A stretch of DNA of 64,000 nt from NCBI GenBank assembly GCA_964615335.1, contig CAZTMT010000002.1:1-64000 (forward strand). Direction: 5' to 3'. The notes under the pieces were generated by a model, which was not told the origin of the DNA, did not search any database, and worked only from the letters and a program-made list of their open reading frames with translations. Below, piece after piece: positions 25,305-33,635 of the stretch; position 1 is the stretch's first letter, and each line of letters starts with the position of its first letter. The position numbers and the translations under genes are program-made. This DNA is from HR10 sp964615335 (lineage in GTDB: Bacteria; Acidobacteriota; Blastocatellia; HR10).

Positions 25305-26690
25305 ATGACGCCGCAAAGGGTTTTAGAGTATGCGCGGGAGCGCGGGGCCAAGTATGTGGATATTCGCTTCACGGATCTGGTGGGTCAGTGGCAACACATG
25401 ACCTTCCCGATCGAGCAGTTGAAGGAGGAGAGTTTCGAAGAGGGATTCGGATTCGATGGATCGAGCATCCGGGGATGGGCGGCGATTCATGAGAGCGACA
25501 TGCTGCTGGTCCCGGATGCCCGGTGGTACTGGATGGATCCGTTCTATGAAGAGCCGACGCTCTGTCTGATCGGCGACGCCGTGGATCCGGTCACCCGACA
25601 GGGCTATGAATACGATCCCCGGGGGGTGGCCAAACGGGCTGAGGCCTACATGCGGTTCACGGGGATCGCTGATGAAGCGTACTTCGGGCCTGAGGTCGAA
25701 TTCTTCATCTTCGATGAGGTGCGGTACGAAGTTGATGGAGCGCGGAGCGGATATGAGGTGCGCAGTGAAGAGTGGGGAGAAGGTCGGTATCGCATGCGGG
25801 GGAAGGAGGGGTATGTCCCCATCCCGCCTGTGGATCGGCTGCAGGACATTCGGACAGAAATCGCCACGCGGCTGCAGGAGATCGGCATTGAGGTCGAGTG
25901 TCATCATCATGAGGTCGCCAGCGGCGGGCAGGGGGAAGTAGATTTCCGATACAGCGGATTGGTGGAGACGGCCGATCATGTGATGGCCTTCAAGTACATC
26001 GTGCGGCAGGTGGCCTGGCGGCGCGGCAAGGTCGCGACGTTCATGCCCAAGCCGATCTTCGGCGATAACGGCAGCGGCATGCACTGTCACCAGTCCTTGT
26101 GGAAGGGAGGACGTCCCCTTTTCGCCGGAGAGGGATATGCCGGCCTCTCGCAAGAAGCGCTCTGGTATATCGGAGGGCTCTTACGCCATGGGCCGGCCCT
26201 GGCGGCTTTCGTCGCGCCGACGACCAACAGCTATCGGCGGCTTGTGCCCGGATTCGAAGCTCCGGTGAATCTGGCCTACTCGCGGCGGAATCGCAGCGCG
26301 GCCGTTCGGATCCCCATGTATTCGACTCATCCGGCGGCGAAGCGCCTGGAATTCCGGCCTCCGGATCCCAGTTGCAACCCCTATCTGGCGTTCGCGGCGA
26401 TGCTCATGGCCGGCCTGGATGGAATTCAGCAGCGGATCGAGCCCGGAGAGCCCCTGGATCGGGACATCTACGACATGAGTCCTGAGGAACTGAAAGACGT
26501 CCCGAAGCTTCCAGGATCCCTCGAAGAGGCTCTGAGCGCGCTGGAGCAGGACTACGAGTTCCTCCTCAAGGGAGATGTCTTCACCCCGGCGCTGATCGAG
26601 CGATGGATCCGGTACAAGCGGGAACGCGAGGTAGATGCCGTGCGCCTGCGGCCGCACCCGATGGAGTTCTACCTCTACGTGGACGTGTGA
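25305..26690 (+). CDS. glnA: Type I glutamine synthetase
   Basis: This 461-residue enzyme makes glutamine from glutamate, ammonia and ATP and assembles as a dodecamer in the cytoplasm. Signatures are FGFDGSSIRGWAAIHESDM (the class I FDGSS motif), FGPEVEFFIFD (metal ligands), GDNGSGMHCHQSLWK (ATP/ammonia site) and NRSAAVRIP. The segment RDIYDMSPEEL contains a Tyr at the position adenylylated in GSI-beta enzymes, and the length also fits GSI-beta, so control by GlnE is possible. AAGGAGG precedes the ATG. The gene lies in a sigma-54 operon behind a 66-residue protein; no glnB or amt gene is adjacent. Confidence 0.96.
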   Translation: MTPQRVLEYARERGAKYVDIRFTDLVGQWQHMTFPIEQLKEESFEEGFGFDGSSIRGWAAIHESDMLLVPDARWYWMDPFYEEPTLCLIGDAVDPVTRQGYEYDPRGVAKRAEAYMRFTGIADEAYFGPEVEFFIFDEVRYEVDGARSGYEVRSEEWGEGRYRMRGKEGYVPIPPVDRLQDIRTEIATRLQEIGIEVECHHHEVASGGQGEVDFRYSGLVETADHVMAFKYIVRQVAWRRGKVATFMPKPIFGDNGSGMHCHQSLWKGGRPLFAGEGYAGLSQEALWYIGGLLRHGPALAAFVAPTTNSYRRLVPGFEAPVNLAYSRRNRSAAVRIPMYSTHPAAKRLEFRPPDPSCNPYLAFAAMLMAGLDGIQQRIEPGEPLDRDIYDMSPEELKDVPKLPGSLEEALSALEQDYEFLLKGDVFTPALIERWIRYKREREVDAVRLRPHPMEFYLYVDV

Positions 26691-26704
26691 CGCTCCGCGC
26701 GGAA

Positions 26705-26733
26705 TTGACGAACAGAGGAAGGGAGGCTACAAT
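26705..26733 (+). promoter_or_regulatory. Promoter of tRNA-Glu(CUC)
   Basis: TTGACG (26705-26710), 17 bases, TACAAT (26728-26733), about 20 bases before the tRNA. Confidence 0.6.
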
Positions 26734-26752
26734 TTCTCCCCGGAAAGGCGGT

Positions 26753-26829
26753 GCCGCTATGGTGTAAGTGGTTAACACGCAGGCCTCTCAAGCCTGAGAG
26801 TGCGGGTTCAAGCCCCGCTAGCGGCACCA
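26753..26829 (+). tRNA. tRNA-Glu (anticodon CUC), CCA encoded
   Basis: The acceptor GCCGCTA pairs with TAGCGGC, followed by discriminator A and an encoded CCA. The D stem is GTGT/ACAC, the anticodon stem-loop is CAGGC-CTCTCAA-GCCTG (anticodon CTC), and the T arm is GCGGG-TTCAAGC-CCCGC. It reads GAG codons. Confidence 0.93.
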
Positions 26830-26919
26830 CCCGTGAGATCCTCAAGCTAATACCCGGACCTCTCTGAGAACACAACGCGCTTTCCCCAGGGAATCTCTAC
26901 ATGCGGGGGGGAGTGTTCG

Positions 26920-26998
26920 TGGCGTCGCCGGCGGGATTTGAACCCGCGAATCCTGGCTTGAAAGACCAGTGTGTTAGACCGGGCTTCACCACGGCGAC
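26920..26998 (-). tRNA. tRNA-Glu (anticodon UUC), CCA encoded
   Basis: On the minus strand the acceptor GTCGCCG pairs with CGGCGAC, followed by discriminator G and CCA. The anticodon arm is CTGGT-CTTTCAA-GCCAG (anticodon TTC), and the T arm is GCGGG-TTCAAAT-CCCGC. The D loop is long. It converges on tRNA-Glu(CUC), with 90 bases between them. Confidence 0.92.
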
Positions 26999-27148
26999 GC
27001 AGGTTATATTTTTAGCAGAACACCAGCCTTTTGGCAATCCCCACGTTGTTCCCTTGCCCGAAGGGACGCGTGCTGTTGCCTGAACGAGGAGAATGAGGTA
27101 CCATTGGTGCCGAAGTACAGTCTGGAGGAGCACGCAGGAGTCGTTCGC

Positions 27149-28390
27149 ATGGCGATGAGATTCAAAGTGAGCGTCCTGGCCCTTTCGGTGGTCATCGCCC
27201 TCTACGTCGTGATCGGGGGATTATTGCCCCGGAGCGGGGTGATCGCCAGCTATAACGATCCCTATTCGCAGTTGACGATCTTTCAGGAAGTCCTGACGCG
27301 CATCATCAACGACTATGTGGATGAGCCCGACCTGGAGAAAGTGCGCGTGGGGGCTTTGCGGGGATTGGCCGAAGGATTAGATCCCTATAGCGCGTATCTG
27401 ACGCCGGATCAGGTCCGGTGGCTGAACGCAGGAACGTCACAGGCCGAAGGGGAGAGTGGAATCGCCCTCTCCAAAGTGGCCGGATATGCCTACGTCGTCT
27501 CGGTCCTGAAGGGATCTCCGGCGGAGATCGCGGGAGTTCGCCCGGGCGATCTCATCGAGTACATTGGGACGCAGGCGACGCGCGATATCAGCCTCTATGA
27601 AGCTCGAGAGCTGCTCACCGGACCACCGGGGAAAGAGGTCGAGGTGAAGATCTTTCGAGAGGGACGGTCCGAGACCTTCAGGTTCAAACTGGACCGGATC
27701 GCGCGTCCCAAACCGGAAGCGAAGCTCCTGGAGCGAGGAATCGGGTATGTGAAGCTTGCCACTCTCGATGAGGGAGAGTCCGTGCGCATCCGCCGCGAGC
27801 TGGAGGGACTGATCAGCCAGGGAGTGGATCGCTTGATCCTGGATTTGCGCGGTGTGGCGACAGGGACGTTGAGCGAAGCGGTCGCCGTGGCCAATTACTT
27901 CATCGGTTCGGGCACGTTGGCCAAGACGATCGGGCGCGAGGGGCGTATCTTGCAGACATTCACGGCAGATCCTCAGCGGCAGCTCTATCGCGGGGAACTC
28001 GTGGTGCTTGTGGATCGGAGCACGGCGGGAGCGGCTGAAGTCGTGGCCGCGGCCGTGCTGGAGAACAAACGGGGCGAAGTCGTGGGCGAGAAGACGTTCG
28101 GCGCAGGAGGGGAGCAAAAGCTCTTCCCCTTGCGGGATGGGGGAGGGCTCTATATCACCGTGGTGAAATATGCCGGCCCCTCGGGTAAACCCATCATGGG
28201 GAGCACGGCAGCGACCAGCGGAATTGTCCCGACGGTCGAAGTCCCCCGACCGGATCGCGGGATGACGCCCGAGGAGTTGGAAGAGCGAGAGGAGTTGCCT
28301 CCTGAGGAGCCGCCCTTTCATCCGCCGGCTCCTGCTCCTTCGGAGGATCTTCCGTTGAAGAAAGCCCTGGAGATCCTCCGCAAGAAGTGA
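27149..28390 (+). CDS. S41 (C-terminal processing) peptidase homologue lacking the Ser/Lys dyad
   Basis: The 413-residue product has an N-terminal membrane anchor (VSVLALSVVIALYVVIGGLL), the CtpA helical segment GLDPYSAYLTPDQ, a PDZ domain (about 95-190, VVSVLKGSPAEIAGVRPGDL) and the S41 core. In active enzymes the nucleophile lies in a (S/T)ASASE motif with Lys 25 residues later in TFGKG. Here these read STAGAAE (Gly at about 294) and TFGAGG (Ala at about 319). The usual LDLRNNPGG reads LDLRGVATG. It therefore looks like a membrane-bound pseudo-protease, perhaps a PDZ scaffold. GCAGGAG supports the ATG at 27149; GTG/TTG starts at 27104-27107 are alternatives. The C-terminus is Pro-rich. Confidence 0.85.
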   Translation: MAMRFKVSVLALSVVIALYVVIGGLLPRSGVIASYNDPYSQLTIFQEVLTRIINDYVDEPDLEKVRVGALRGLAEGLDPYSAYLTPDQVRWLNAGTSQAEGESGIALSKVAGYAYVVSVLKGSPAEIAGVRPGDLIEYIGTQATRDISLYEARELLTGPPGKEVEVKIFREGRSETFRFKLDRIARPKPEAKLLERGIGYVKLATLDEGESVRIRRELEGLISQGVDRLILDLRGVATGTLSEAVAVANYFIGSGTLAKTIGREGRILQTFTADPQRQLYRGELVVLVDRSTAGAAEVVAAAVLENKRGEVVGEKTFGAGGEQKLFPLRDGGGLYITVVKYAGPSGKPIMGSTAATSGIVPTVEVPRPDRGMTPEELEEREELPPEEPPFHPPAPAPSEDLPLKKALEILRKK

Positions 28391-28394
28391 TGCC

Positions 28395-29450
28395 TCAGGT
28401 GGCTCGCACGGACTTCAGGATGAAGTTCCGGAAGGCTTCTTCGTCTTCCAGACGCGCCTGGATTCGCGCGACATAGAGCGGGGGAGATTCCGGAAGAGCT
28501 AAGGGTTCCAAGCGCACCCAGTCTTTTTCCGTCGTCACAAGCAGTTGCGCTCCCGCCGCCTGAGCCTCCTGGAAAAGACGGGCGATCTCCCCAGGAGTAT
28601 ACCAGTGGTGATCTCGGAAGAACCGGCAGTAGACAACCCGAGCCCGGTAGTGGGTGAGATCGCTCAGGAAAAGGTGCGGGTTCCCAATCGCGCAAAAGGC
28701 CCCGATCATCTGCCCGTAGAGTTTTTGCGGGAGCATCGTCTTTTGGAGAAGGGGAGCGAAGAGTTCCACGATCTCGTGGTAGCTATAGAAGATCGGGATC
28801 GGTCCGGCCAGGGCGCGAAGCCGGGCTTCGAGCGCCATGTGATCGAAGGGGTGATCGGCTCGCGTGATGATGATCGCCGAAGCCCGTGCGATCTCGCTCA
28901 GAGGCTCGCGCAATCGTCCCAGGGGGAAGAACTGCTCCCCCCCGAAAGGATCCACAGCATCAATGAGAAGGAGATTGAGATCGCGCTCCAGGCTGAGGTG
29001 CTGAAAGGCATCATCGAGGATGTGAATGTCGGGTTGAACGTGTTCCTCCACCTGACGGACGACCCGATGGCGGCGAGCCCCGACGGCGACAATGGCTCCC
29101 GGCAAGCGTCGAGCCAGCAGGAACGGCTCATCTCCGGCCTGATGGACCGTGGCCTGCAATCGAGTTCCATCGGATATGAGGAGGACGGGAGCCCGGGAAC
29201 GGCGGCCATATCCTCGACTGATAATGCACGGGCGGTAGCCCTCCGCCAGAAGGAGACGGGCGATGTGCTCGACAAGGGGTGTCTTACCCGTCCCCCCCAC
29301 GGTGATGTTTCCCACGCTGATTGTGAATACGCCCGCGCGTCTGGGCCTGAGATATCCAGCCTTGTAGAGGGCCAGGCGAAAGGAGACGCCAAGCCGGAAC
29401 AAGAGCGCCAGCCCCTTTCGAATCGGTCGCGGAAGCTGCATTCCGTTCAT
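28395..29450 (-). CDS. lpxK: Tetraacyldisaccharide 4'-kinase
   Basis: This roughly 351-residue inner-membrane enzyme phosphorylates the 4' position of the lipid A precursor, making lipid IVA. The Walker A is SVGNITVGGTGKTPLVEH near the N-terminus, preceded by a hydrophobic segment. ILDDAFQHLSLERDLN is the LpxK-specific Walker B region (DDAFQH). LVTTEKDWVRL near the C-terminus is also family typical. The length is normal. It lies directly after kdtA, overlapping or abutting by a few bases depending on the start (ATG at 29450 or GTG at 29465; neither has a clean ribosome site). It is convergent with the S41 gene, 4 bases apart. Confidence 0.93.
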   Translation of the reverse strand: MNGMQLPRPIRKGLALLFRLGVSFRLALYKAGYLRPRRAGVFTISVGNITVGGTGKTPLVEHIARLLLAEGYRPCIISRGYGRRSRAPVLLISDGTRLQATVHQAGDEPFLLARRLPGAIVAVGARRHRVVRQVEEHVQPDIHILDDAFQHLSLERDLNLLLIDAVDPFGGEQFFPLGRLREPLSEIARASAIIITRADHPFDHMALEARLRALAGPIPIFYSYHEIVELFAPLLQKTMLPQKLYGQMIGAFCAIGNPHLFLSDLTHYRARVVYCRFFRDHHWYTPGEIARLFQEAQAAGAQLLVTTEKDWVRLEPLALPESPPLYVARIQARLEDEEAFRNFILKSVRAT

Positions 29451-29454
29451 ATCC

Positions 29455-30786
29455 TCAACAGCCACCTTCTCTTATCGCCTCGGCGAGCAAGGGCTCCACA
29501 TAGGCGAGAATGCGCTCGGTCGCCCCGCGATGGTGTGCCAGAAAAGCGCCCGCAGCCCTGTGGAGTCGCTCTCGGAGAGATTCATCCAGCAGAAGGTAGC
29601 TGAGCGCGCGCGCGAGCGCATGCGCCAGTTCCTGTGGAGGAGCGGAGACTCGCCAAAGACAGGCCTCGTACGTCGGGAGATTCGGGTCGCTGTATCGAGG
29701 ACCGACGATGACGCAAGCGCCGCGCACAAGCGGCTCGATAACGTTATGAGCCAGTGAGGCGCAGAAACTCCCTCCGATGATGGCCACCCGTGCCAGACGA
29801 TACAGGGCGGCCAGCTCTCCGAGCGTATCCAGGAGGATGACCTCGGCCGGCTCGGTGCGCCCTCTGTCGCCGGCGCGCGTGCGACGAAGGAAGAGCACGC
29901 CCGAAGCCTTCAGCAGCTCCTCCACCTCGTCGAATCGCTCGGGACGCCGGGGAGCCAGAAGAAGGCGCGCCGCGCGCAATCGCGCCTCGGAGGCGCGAGC
30001 GAGCTGAAAGGCTCGCAGAATCAGGGCTTCTTCTCCGGGCGCTGTGCTTCCGGCGACAATCAGCAGATCCTCCTGCGAGAGCCCGAGAGTGCAGGCCAGC
30101 TCCTCCGCTTTCCGATCCTCATCGGCCGGAGGGCGCGCATCCCATTTCAGGTTCCCCACGACGCGAACGCGTTCTGGAGGAGCACCGAGCGCGCGGATCC
30201 GATGCGCGTCCTCTTCGCTTTGCATGAGCAGCCAGCGGAAATTCCCGAGGACGCGCTGCATGAAGCCCCGGATGCGCCGATACCGTCGGAAGGAGCGCTC
30301 CGACAGACGGCCGCTCACCAGCAGAACAGGAACATGCCGACGCGCGCAGGCGCGCAGGAAGTTCGGCCAAATCTCGGTCTCCATGAGCAGGACGAGGCTC
30401 GGGCGCAACCGCTCGAGCGCGCGCGCGACCGAGAAGGGCCAATCGAAAGGGAAGTAGATGATTCGGGCTCGGGAGCCGTAGCGGCGATGAGCGATCTGCT
30501 GTCCCGTTTCGGTCACAGTCGAAAGTACCAGCTCATAAGCGGCGGAACCTTCCGTGCGCGTTCGCCGCTCGAGGGCTTCGATCAGAGGTTCGGCAGCGAG
30601 AATCTCTCCGACCGAGACCCCATGGATCCAGAGGATGGGCTTGCCGCGCGGAGAGGATGGAAGTCCGCCGAGCCGTTGCCGCCATCCTCGGCGTCCGCGT
30701 CCTGTGAGAGCTGCCTGCAGGAGGAAGTAAGGGCCAAGAAGTAAACTCCCCAGAGCCAGGACCACGTTGTAGAGCATGTAGTTCAT
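29455..30786 (-). CDS. kdtA: 3-deoxy-D-manno-octulosonic acid (Kdo) transferase
   Basis: This 443-residue enzyme adds Kdo from CMP-Kdo to lipid IVA at the inner membrane. It begins with a membrane segment (NVVLALGSLLLGPYFLLQA). The catalytic Glu lies in HGVSVGEILAAEPLIEAL. METEIWPNFLRAC and SGRLSERSF are the conserved WaaA donor/acceptor motifs, and VAGSTAPGEE and IIGGSFCASLAHNVIEP belong to the GT-B C-terminal domain. The ATG at 30786 gives the usual length; the frame stays open upstream into the ppdK end. Pairing with lpxK makes biochemical sense because they act in successive steps. Confidence 0.93.
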   Translation of the reverse strand: MNYMLYNVVLALGSLLLGPYFLLQAALTGRGRRGWRQRLGGLPSSPRGKPILWIHGVSVGEILAAEPLIEALERRTRTEGSAAYELVLSTVTETGQQIAHRRYGSRARIIYFPFDWPFSVARALERLRPSLVLLMETEIWPNFLRACARRHVPVLLVSGRLSERSFRRYRRIRGFMQRVLGNFRWLLMQSEEDAHRIRALGAPPERVRVVGNLKWDARPPADEDRKAEELACTLGLSQEDLLIVAGSTAPGEEALILRAFQLARASEARLRAARLLLAPRRPERFDEVEELLKASGVLFLRRTRAGDRGRTEPAEVILLDTLGELAALYRLARVAIIGGSFCASLAHNVIEPLVRGACVIVGPRYSDPNLPTYEACLWRVSAPPQELAHALARALSYLLLDESLRERLHRAAGAFLAHHRGATERILAYVEPLLAEAIREGGC

Positions 30787-30808
30787 GGACTCTGGAGGGA
30801 GAGGGCCT

Positions 30809-30845
30809 GAGGACCCCACCAGCGTGCGGATCCGGTGGGGTCCTC
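30809..30845 (-). terminator. Perfect 12-bp hairpin between ppdK and kdtA
   Basis: GAGGACCCCACC (30809-30820) pairs perfectly with GGTGGGGTCCTC (30834-30845) over a 13-base loop, just after the ppdK stop. No T-run follows on the minus strand, so it may attenuate or stabilise the transcript and not fully terminate it. Confidence 0.5.
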
Positions 30846-30848
30846 GGC

Positions 30849-33563
30849 TCACTCCAGAACGGCGGCCAGTTCCGTGACCGCCGCTTGAGCGGCGGCCAGA
30901 ATCGCGATCGGCACGCGGTAGGGAGAGCAACTGACGTAATCCAGCCCGATGCGGTGGCAGAACTCGACGGAGTTCGGCTCGCCGCCATGCTCCCCGCAGA
31001 TTCCGACCTTCAAATCGGGGCGCGTCGCGCGGCCGCGTTCGGTTCCGATCCGCATGAGTTCCCCCACGCCGGCGCGGTCCAGAATGAGGAAGGGATCGGT
31101 CTCCAGGATCCCCTGGTTCAGGTAGGCCTCGATGACGGCGACCGTATCATCGCGCGAGAAGCCGAAGGTCGTCTGCGTGAGGTCGTTTGTCCCGAAGCTG
31201 AAGAACTGGGCCGTGCGCGCGATCTCGCCGGCTGTGAGCGCGGCGCGAGGCAGTTCGATCATCGTCCCGACCAGATAGGAAACCGTGACGCCTGTCTCCT
31301 GCATGACCTCACGCGCGACGCGATCAATGATTTCTTTTTGGGCTTCGAATTCGCGCGCGATGCCCACCAGCGGAATCATGATTTCCGGGAAGACGCGGAC
31401 TCCTTCGCGAGCGACCTGACAGGCCGCCTCGAAGATCGCGCGCGCCTGCATCTCGGTGATCTCCGGATAGAGAATTCCGAGGCGGCACCCTCGCAATCCG
31501 AGCATGGGGTTGAACTCATACAGCTCTTCGACGCGCGCCAAGAGCTTCTCTTTTTCCGGCAGGCCTTCGGTCTCCCCCCTCTCCCGCATGAGAGTGATCT
31601 CCACCATGAGCTGCTCCCGTTTGGGGAGGAATTCATGCAGCGGGGGATCGAGCAATCGGATCGTGACCGGGTATCCCTCCATGGCGCGAAAGATCGCCAC
31701 GAAATCCTCCCGCTGCATCGGGAGCAGGCGAGCGAGCGCCTGGCGCCGTTCCGCTTCCGTGTCGGCCAGGATCATGGCCTGCATGTGCGGCAGGCGATCC
31801 GGAGCGAAGAACATATGCTCGGTGCGCGCCAGTCCAATCCCTTCGGCCCCGAACGCGCGCGCCAGGCGGGCATCTTCGGGCGTATCGGCGTTGGCGCGCA
31901 CGCCGAGCCGTTTGGCCTCGCGCGCGGTGTCCATCACCCGTTTGAAGTACTGGTAGATCTGGGATTGTTCCGGTCGAAGCTCTCCCCTGAGGACGCGCAC
32001 GATCTCCGATTCGACTTTCGGAACATCGCCGAGCAGAATCTCTCCTGTCGTCCCGTCCAGGGAAATGTAGTCGCCCTCGCGGAGCAGGACATCGCCCAGA
32101 CGAGCCACGCCGGCTTCTTCATCAATCGTGAGGGCGCTGCATCCGACGACGGCGGGTTTCCCCATCTGACGTCCGACGACGGCGGCATGCGACGTGGCTC
32201 CTCCGCGCGCCGTGAGGAATCCTTCCGAAGCCTGCATGCCCGCGATGTCATCGGGTGATGTCTCCATTCGCACGAGGACGACGCGCTCGCCCTGGCGTCG
32301 CATCTCCACAGCGCGCGACGCTGTGAAGGCGATGCGTCCGGCCGCCGCCCCCGGAGAGGACGCCAGCCCCCGCCCGATGACCCGAAACTCCTTCCGCCGG
32401 ACGGGATCGAACGTGGGATGCAGGAGCTGATTCAACGTCGGCGCTTCGATGAGCCGCAGCGATTCCTCCGGAGTCACCAATCCTTCGTCCACCATATCGC
32501 AGGCGATCTTGATCGCCGCCAGGCCGGTTCGCTTCCCGCTGCGCGTCTGGAGCATGAAGAGTTGACCCTCTTGAACGGTGAACTCAAAATCCTGCACATC
32601 CCGATAGTGGCGCTCCAGGCGTTCGGCGATCTCCTCCAGTTGACGATACACATCGGGCAGAATCTCGCGCAGTTTCTGCAAAGGGAGAGGAGTCCGGATC
32701 CCAGCGACGACATCCTCGCCTTGAGCGTTCGGGAGGAACTCTCCGAAAAGCTCCTTCTCCCCGGTCGCCGGATTCCGGGTGAATCCGACGCCCGATCCGC
32801 TGGTCTCGCCCATGTTCCCGAAGACCATGGCCTGGACGTTCACGGCTGTACCGAGATCATGCGGGATATTGTGGATCTGCCTGTAGGTGATCGCCCGCTC
32901 GTTGTTCCAGGAGCGAAAGACGGCGTCGCGCGCCTGGATCAATTGCTCGTGCGGATCTTCGGGGAAGTCTCGTCCCGTCTCCTCCGCGATGAGCTGTTTG
33001 AACTCTCGCACCAGTTCCTTCAGGTCTTCGACCGTCAATTCCGTGTCCTGCTCGACGCCACGCTCTCTCTTCTTCTGCTGGATCCGTTCTTCGAATTTCC
33101 TTTTCTCGACGCCCAGGACGACATTGCCGAACATCTGGACGAATCGGCGGTAGCAGTCGTAGGCGAATCGCGGGTTCTGAGTGCGCCGGGCCAGGGCCTG
33201 GACGGTCACATCATTGAGGCCGAGGTTCAGGATCGTGTCCATCATCCCCGGCATGCTGAACTTGGCGCCGGAGCGCACGGAGACAAGAAGCGGGCGTTCG
33301 CTGTCTCCCAGGCGCTCGCCGCGCACCTCTTCCAGACGTCGCAGAGCCTGTTGGATCTGCTCCTCAATCTCGGCCGGCAGGCGACCTCCGTTCTCGTAGA
33401 AGATGCGGCAGGCTTCGGTCGTGATCGTGAACCCCGGGGGAACAGGCAGGCCGGCATTCGTCATCTCCGCCAGACCCGCTCCTTTCCCTCCCAGCAGATC
33501 TTTCAAGCGTGCCGATCCTTCAGCGTGCCCGTTTCCAAAGAAGTAGACGTACTTTTTCCCCAT
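30849..33563 (-). CDS. ppdK: Pyruvate, phosphate dikinase
   Basis: This 904-residue enzyme interconverts pyruvate, ATP and phosphate with phosphoenolpyruvate, AMP and pyrophosphate. It has the N-terminal ATP-grasp domain (LLGGKGAGLAEMTNAGLPVP; SGVGFTRNPATGEKELFGEF), the swivelling His domain (ARGGATSHAAVVGRQMGKPA, phospho-His) and a C-terminal PEP/pyruvate barrel (FSFGTNDLTQTTFGFSRDD; GICGEHGGEP). Length and domain order are typical of bacterial PPDK. AAGGAGG lies 6 bases before the ATG at 33563; an upstream in-frame start at 33578 is weaker. It sits between recO and kdtA on the same strand. Confidence 0.96.
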   Translation of the reverse strand: MGKKYVYFFGNGHAEGSARLKDLLGGKGAGLAEMTNAGLPVPPGFTITTEACRIFYENGGRLPAEIEEQIQQALRRLEEVRGERLGDSERPLLVSVRSGAKFSMPGMMDTILNLGLNDVTVQALARRTQNPRFAYDCYRRFVQMFGNVVLGVEKRKFEERIQQKKRERGVEQDTELTVEDLKELVREFKQLIAEETGRDFPEDPHEQLIQARDAVFRSWNNERAITYRQIHNIPHDLGTAVNVQAMVFGNMGETSGSGVGFTRNPATGEKELFGEFLPNAQGEDVVAGIRTPLPLQKLREILPDVYRQLEEIAERLERHYRDVQDFEFTVQEGQLFMLQTRSGKRTGLAAIKIACDMVDEGLVTPEESLRLIEAPTLNQLLHPTFDPVRRKEFRVIGRGLASSPGAAAGRIAFTASRAVEMRRQGERVVLVRMETSPDDIAGMQASEGFLTARGGATSHAAVVGRQMGKPAVVGCSALTIDEEAGVARLGDVLLREGDYISLDGTTGEILLGDVPKVESEIVRVLRGELRPEQSQIYQYFKRVMDTAREAKRLGVRANADTPEDARLARAFGAEGIGLARTEHMFFAPDRLPHMQAMILADTEAERRQALARLLPMQREDFVAIFRAMEGYPVTIRLLDPPLHEFLPKREQLMVEITLMRERGETEGLPEKEKLLARVEELYEFNPMLGLRGCRLGILYPEITEMQARAIFEAACQVAREGVRVFPEIMIPLVGIAREFEAQKEIIDRVAREVMQETGVTVSYLVGTMIELPRAALTAGEIARTAQFFSFGTNDLTQTTFGFSRDDTVAVIEAYLNQGILETDPFLILDRAGVGELMRIGTERGRATRPDLKVGICGEHGGEPNSVEFCHRIGLDYVSCSPYRVPIAILAAAQAAVTELAAVLE

Positions 33564-33601
33564 AGCCTCCTTCTCCACAGCGAAGGTTTCACCCGATCTC
33601 G

Positions 33602-33621
33602 GAGATGCCCTTCAGCATCTC
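33602..33621 (-). terminator. Short hairpin between recO and ppdK
   Basis: GAGATGC (33602-33608) pairs with GCATCTC (33615-33621) over six bases in the recO-ppdK gap. There is no T-run; it could be a weak attenuator or leader hairpin. Confidence 0.3.
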
Positions 33622-33635
33622 TCATCCCCCGAATT

